NCBI RefSeq assembly: GCF_050483325.1
Contig: NZ_JBCMYF010000008.1
Location: 186,001 to 250,000 of the forward strand
Direction: 5' to 3'
Length of the DNA: 64,000 nt
Origin: Bacillus_P idriensis_A
GTDB taxonomy: Bacteria; Bacillota; Bacilli; Bacillales; Bacillaceae
Shown here: piece by piece, positions 60,386-64,000 of the stretch
Numbering within the stretch: position 1 is the first letter of the stretch
Layout: the number at the start of each line of letters is the position of its first letter
Program-made: the position numbers and the translations under genes
Notes under the pieces: generated by a model
Databases searched by the model: none
What the model was told of the DNA's origin: nothing
The model's input: only the letters and a program-made list of their open reading frames with translations

Positions 60386-60655
60386 AAAAAAGACCTTGAA
60401 CTGAATAGGAAGTCAGTCAAGGCCTTTGATAAGCAAAATCTTACACACTAAGGGTACCTGACTTATTTTTCCCACCGAAAAACAAGCAATCAATCGTTAA
60501 AAGCAGGTCTCCTGGCTTCACGCTTCATTTTCTATTGAACCTTCCCAACTTAAAAAGTCAGTGGCGTCTCAACTGAATCTGCGCTTACAGTAGCGGGGGC
60601 TGCACCGGATTTTAACCGGTTTCCCTATTATCCTGATTTTTTTCAGGCACTTTTA
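60386..60655 (-). ncRNA. cobalamin (B12) riboswitch with terminator platform
   Basis: Minus-strand landmarks in order: GTGCCTGA (about 60652-60644), AATAGGGAA (about 60629-60621), CCGGTGCAGCCCCCGCTACT (about 60608-60589), GCCACTGAC, GGGAAGG, and AAGCCAGGAGACCTGC (60518-60503). These are the conserved core and B12 box of the AdoCbl riboswitch. A terminator follows: GCCTTGACTGA ... TTCAGTTCAAGGTC plus TTTTTT (about 60428-60386), just before cobO. Bound adenosylcobalamin should favour termination and shut the operon off. Confidence 0.95.
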
Positions 60656-60739
60656 AAGAATCATATTTTTTGTTCATTGTAAGCTATAAAAATGGAAATG
60701 TCATCAAATTCTTTTTAATTATGATGCTTATCAATCTGA

Positions 60740-61417
60740 TTATTTCTCGGCGAGGGCTAAATCTTCCAGCTCCAGACGTGTCGTTGTTTCCATTTGAGTT
60801 TTCTCTCCGAACCGAAGATTGATCCGCTTTTTAAATAACGGGCCATCATACACAAAGGTATGGTATTCTCCTGCCTCACCCATAGGACAGATCGACTCTG
60901 CCTTCATTTTTTCTATTAGCTGCTGATCAATTTCCCTGCCAAGCCATGCTGGGTCAAGCACATCATCCTGAGTTCGGATGATGACTGCTTTGTATCCGCT
61001 GTTTGCAAATGCCTGCAGGGCCTGCGCTGCTTCTTTCTTCTCCATCCAGAGCGGGTACAGTGCCTCTAACCCGGCAGAGTTTGCAGCATTTTCTCCCCAG
61101 CTGCGGTGTTCATCAAGATATAAATCTCCGAAAGCTGCGCTTGTTAGATGATAGCTGTTCTTCAACTCCTTAAGAGAATCTATAAAACTTTGAGTATATC
61201 CTTTAAATGTACATCGAATAAAATGCACAGGAATTCCTAAGGCTTCACTTTGTTTTAGAATCGCTTCCATTTTCTCGCCATGTCCGAACGTTCTTTCCAG
61301 CTCCACGGGTACAGTGGTTACAAGACAGGCAATTTCAAAGCCCTGTTCAATTAGCTTATGGAGTGCCATGCAGCCATCTTTGCCGCCGCTCCAAGATAGG
61401 GCAATCTTTTTTTTCAT
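60740..61417 (-). CDS. Dph6-related ATP pyrophosphatase
   Basis: 225 residues, N-type ATP-PPase of the diphthine-ammonia-ligase-like group. PP-loop ALSWSGGKDGCMAL (about 6-19), the GHGEKMEAILKQSEALG segment, FGDLYLDEHRSW and GEAGEYHTFVYDGPLF, which is typical of this family. Bacteria lack diphthamide, so the substrate differs and is unknown. The preferred start is ATG 61417 over 61435. It lies upstream of the B12 riboswitch on the same strand without an obvious terminator between, so linkage to corrinoid metabolism is possible. Confidence 0.85.
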   Translation of the reverse strand: MKKKIALSWSGGKDGCMALHKLIEQGFEIACLVTTVPVELERTFGHGEKMEAILKQSEALGIPVHFIRCTFKGYTQSFIDSLKELKNSYHLTSAAFGDLYLDEHRSWGENAANSAGLEALYPLWMEKKEAAQALQAFANSGYKAVIIRTQDDVLDPAWLGREIDQQLIEKMKAESICPMGEAGEYHTFVYDGPLFKKRINLRFGEKTQMETTTRLELEDLALAEK

Positions 61418-61565
61418 TGTATTCACCGCTTTCATGTAAGTATGTATGTTTTGCTCTTTTCCCCATTTGATTATGATTCAAAAGAAATTGCAAGTCAAAA
61501 GAAAATGCCGTCTTGAGGAGTGTATTAATATACATTAACTTGCTTCTAAAGGCGGTTATTTTTCT

Positions 61566-61604
61566 ATCAAAAAACACCAAAATGAATAAACATCCACTTT
61601 GGCG
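61566..61604 (-). terminator. amidohydrolase gene terminator
   Basis: CGCCAAAGTG ... CATTTTGGTG (two G-U pairs) followed by TTTTTT on the minus strand. Confidence 0.75.
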
Positions 61605-61619
61605 TCTGGCTTTTTAAAA

Positions 61620-63269
61620 TCATCTCATTACTTTGAGGTTTTTTGACTCTTCCAGAAGGTTTTGTGACTCATATAAAATCTCACCGTTAATCATCGTTAA
61701 TTCTACTTTGATCTTTTTTATTTCTGTTTTATCCACTTTTAATATACCTTCGCTTAGCACTACGAAATCTGCCAATTTTTGAGCTTCAATGCTGCCTTTG
61801 ATGCTTTCTTCAAAGCTTGCGTAAGCACCGTTCCATGTATAGGCGCGAATAGCTTCCAGCACAGTAAGACATTGATTTTTTCCCACGGGTGAACCGCCGC
61901 TTGACTCTCTGTTGACAGCAGCATGGATTCCGAGCAGCGGATCAAGAAAAGTCACCGGGGCATCAGATCCAAATGCAGCAATAATCTCTTTTTCAAGAAA
62001 ATCGCGTGCTGGATACATAACATTCACACGCTCTCCGTAATACTCCAGATACTTGTCTCCATTTGCATACATAAAGACGGGATTTGGTGTTACGACAACT
62101 TCCAGATCTTTTATTCGTTCCTGCAGATCGCAAGAAGCAATACCCGCATGCTCAATCCGGTGGCGGTGATTGTGCCGAGGGAAATCAGAGAGTGCCTTTT
62201 CAAAACAATCCAGCAGCATTTCAATCGCTCTGTCGCCTTGTGCATGAGCGGTAATTTGAAAGCCTTTTTGATGTGCTTCGCCCAATATTCGGTTTAATTC
62301 TTCCTGGGTGTAGTATAAAATTCCATAATCACTGGAGTTATGTGTATAAGGTTCCCGTGTTGCAATTGTAGGTCCGACACTGCTGCCATCTGTAAAAACT
62401 TTAGCCGGGCCGATTTTAAAGCGGTCATTTCCAAGTCCGGTTACCGGACCTGCATCAAGCATTTTCCGGATGAAATCATGAGAACTGGTTAATGAACCCA
62501 CCATCGCATAGACTCTTACCCGAATATCATTTGACTGGACGGCCTGCTGCATGATGCGCAGCGTATCAGCACCGCCGCCATATCCGCCCGCATCATGAAC
62601 ACTTGTTATGCCCGCTTTAATAAATGCATCTGAAGCTAATTTCATTCCTTTCTTGACTTCATTTTCACTGAAACCTGCATATTGAAAAAGCTGCATATGC
62701 GCATTTTCAATCAGTTTTCCAGTCAATTCTCCATCAGGAAAGCGTTCGATGATTCCCCCTTCCGGATCTTTAGAATCTCTTGAAATTTTGGCTATTTCCA
62801 AAGCTTTGCTGTTTGCAATTGAAGTATGATTGCACGTGCGGACAATGACGATTGGATGCTCAGCTGATAGCTGGTCAAGCTCTTGTTTTGTAGGATAACG
62901 ATGTTCAGTCAGCTTTCCTTCGTTGAATTCCGTGGCGCGAATCCATTGTCCCGGAGGAGTTTCTTTTGCTTTTTTTCTCAGTGCTTCAAATAGATCTGAC
63001 AGTGATTGAATAGAAGGGTCAGTGCAGCTTACTCCCAATAAGTTCGTCCCATATATTGTGAGATGAATATGGGCATCAATAAACCCCGGCATGAGCGTTT
63101 TTCCGTTAAGATCGATGACAGTTGTATCATCACTGATATATTCTCTTATTAAGTCATTTGATCCGACTGCCATAATTCTGCTGCCTTGCACTGCAGCGGC
63201 TTCAGCTATGCAATCTGCTTCATCAATTGTGAGAACCTCTCCATTTATAAAGACAAAATCTGCTTTCAT
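61620..63269 (-). CDS. YtcJ-like metal-dependent amidohydrolase
   Basis: 549 residues, Amidohydro_3 (YtcJ) family. N-terminal beta domain DFVFINGEVLTID, then PGFIDAHIHL (HxH metal ligands, about 62-71), ITAHAQGDRAIEMLLD, HRIEHAGI and the Asp in FGSDAPVTFLDPL. Members hydrolyse N-substituted amides or formamides; the substrate here is unknown. AAAGGAG ribosome site. It follows the symporter gene on the same strand, so it may act on the imported compound. Confidence 0.88.
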   Translation of the reverse strand: MKADFVFINGEVLTIDEADCIAEAAAVQGSRIMAVGSNDLIREYISDDTTVIDLNGKTLMPGFIDAHIHLTIYGTNLLGVSCTDPSIQSLSDLFEALRKKAKETPPGQWIRATEFNEGKLTEHRYPTKQELDQLSAEHPIVIVRTCNHTSIANSKALEIAKISRDSKDPEGGIIERFPDGELTGKLIENAHMQLFQYAGFSENEVKKGMKLASDAFIKAGITSVHDAGGYGGGADTLRIMQQAVQSNDIRVRVYAMVGSLTSSHDFIRKMLDAGPVTGLGNDRFKIGPAKVFTDGSSVGPTIATREPYTHNSSDYGILYYTQEELNRILGEAHQKGFQITAHAQGDRAIEMLLDCFEKALSDFPRHNHRHRIEHAGIASCDLQERIKDLEVVVTPNPVFMYANGDKYLEYYGERVNVMYPARDFLEKEIIAAFGSDAPVTFLDPLLGIHAAVNRESSGGSPVGKNQCLTVLEAIRAYTWNGAYASFEESIKGSIEAQKLADFVVLSEGILKVDKTEIKKIKVELTMINGEILYESQNLLEESKNLKVMR

Positions 63270-63302
63270 TATGTTCTCCTTTCATGTCTGAAATAACAAT
63301 CG

Positions 63303-63331
63303 CCGGCACCTTGGACAAGGAAACCGGCGGG
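63303..63331 (-). terminator. possible terminator between symporter and amidohydrolase genes
   Basis: CCGCCGG ... CCGGCG stem with an inner CCTTG/CAAGG pairing. On the minus strand the tail is ATTGTTATT, a weak T-run, so readthrough is likely. Confidence 0.45.
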
Positions 63332-63345
63332 TTTATTATAAAAAA

Positions 63346-64000
63346 TTAAGCAACATCAATATATCGTTTGGCGTCTTCTGCTTCTTGAGGTTTTGTTAAA
63401 TAGCAAACTGTCACCATTACAACAACGTTAGTCATCAATCCTAAGATGCCGGCATGGATGCCATATGGCGTTGAAGCTGCGACGAGCTGGAAGTAGTAGT
63501 TTACGACTGTGCCGGCCAGTAATCCGGAAATGACTCCAACTGCCGTTGCCCGTCTCCAGTATAAAGCGCTGTAAACTCCTGGTGCGAATTGGACGATTGA
63601 ACCATATGCCCCCAATAATAGAGCAATTAATCCCTGACCGCCAAAGATCGTAATGTAATACGCAATCGCACCGATGACAAAAACACCGATTCTCATAATA
63701 AGCAGCGTCTTTTTATCTGAAAGGTTTTTCCAGATGTTTTTGACGACACCATCTGTCACTTCGAGTGAAGCACTGTGAGTAATGGCATCAGCAGTCGACA
63801 TCGCAGCAGCCAGTGCGCCGGCTCCGACAAGGCCGTAAACCCATCCAGGCAAATTCATGACAGTGGTTATTAAATATGGCAGAACTTGATCTGCATTTTC
63901 AAGCTGACCTGCATCTACGACACCCTTTGCTGCAAATCCCACTAGTAGTAGCGGCACAAGGAACAAGGCGAATATCGGGTATGCGAGTACCGTCTTTTTA
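63346..64000 (-). CDS. sodium:solute symporter (SSF), N-terminus beyond window edge
   Basis: The frame is open from the stop at 63346 to the window end; about 218 C-terminal residues are visible. At least five helices can be seen, with the SSF signature region GAGALAAAMSTADAITHSAS (helix with small residues and Ser/Thr) and YSALYWRRATAVGVISGLLAG. These place it in the solute:sodium symporter family, near the monocarboxylate/pantothenate group. The apparent start at 63966 is only a TTG within the coding frame. The substrate is unknown. Confidence 0.85.
   Translation of the reverse strand, partial: KKTVLAYPIFALFLVPLLLVGFAAKGVVDAGQLENADQVLPYLITTVMNLPGWVYGLVGAGALAAAMSTADAITHSASLEVTDGVVKNIWKNLSDKKTLLIMRIGVFVIGAIAYYITIFGGQGLIALLLGAYGSIVQFAPGVYSALYWRRATAVGVISGLLAGTVVNYYFQLVAASTPYGIHAGILGLMTNVVVMVTVCYLTKPQEAEDAKRYIDVA

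Noticed and set aside
1..64000. rRNA, tRNA, CRISPR arrays, intact insertion sequences or prophage
   Set aside because: None was found on reading both strands; no repeat-spacer pattern, transposase or phage structural gene is present.

Overview
The window is a chromosomal segment of an endospore-forming member of the Bacillaceae (Bacillus/Metabacillus type). From about 1.4 to 27 kb the gene order matches the lexA-yneA-yneB-ynzC-tkt-sirA-yneF-ynzD-ccdA-yneI-yneJ-yneK-cotM-sspP-sspO-citB-yneN-sspN-tlp-yneP-yneQ-yneR-plsY-yneT-parE-parC-alsT block of Bacillus subtilis. Spore genes (SASPs SspP, SspO, SspN and Tlp, coat protein CotM, a GerPF-like protein), SirA and a Spo0E-type phosphatase all point to a spore former. 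Signals are typical of low-GC Gram-positives: strong AGGAGG ribosome sites, TTG/GTG starts and GC hairpin-T terminators. I found no rRNA, tRNA, CRISPR array or complete insertion sequence.

Layout. 1-1350: truncated CorA-like transporter. 1.4-3.5 kb: SOS module lexA/yneA-yneB-ynzC with three LexA boxes. 3.6-9.3 kb: transketolase, sporulation and replication control (SirA, YnzD), cytochrome c maturation protein CcdA with YneI/YneJ/YneK. 9.4-17.5 kb: small spore genes around aconitase, plus YneN, an FbpB-like protein, YneP, YneQ and YneR. 17.5-27.1 kb: CapA-like protein, PlsY, YneT, topoisomerase IV (parEC, with its own LexA box), two small membrane proteins and an AGCS symporter. 27.1-29.2 kb: secreted metallopeptidase and GlpQ.

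29.3-43.2 kb is an accessory catabolic block not found in the conserved backbone, bracketed by a 22-base exact direct repeat (29257-29278 and 43156-43177). It holds two independent TRAP-transporter operons. The first (IclR, DctPQM, SDR, PCC-domain protein, acyl-CoA ligase, thiolase, DUF35) looks like a pathway that imports an organic acid, activates it to a CoA thioester and cleaves it. The second (LacI regulator, RpiB-type isomerase, DctPQM, ribokinase-family kinase) looks like uptake and phosphorylation of a ribose-like sugar through a TRAP carrier instead of the usual ABC transporter. These two operons are the most novel content in the window.

43.1-49.3 kb is a mixed accessory region: an AT-rich non-coding stretch with inverted repeats, a tandem ribbon-helix-helix-like gene next to a decayed LAGLIDADG endonuclease, a TolB-like propeller protein, a GNAT, a YcgL-like nucleotidyltransferase, an AHSA1 protein and an MFS exporter. 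49.5-60.7 kb is one long minus-strand cobalamin operon under a B12 riboswitch (adenosyltransferase, CobQ, CobT, BtuFCD, CbiB, CobD, CobU, CobS, CobC and a CobU-like protein). It covers uptake and late assembly but has no corrin-ring genes in this window. 60.7-64 kb: Dph6-like ATP pyrophosphatase, YtcJ-like amidohydrolase and a truncated sodium/solute symporter.
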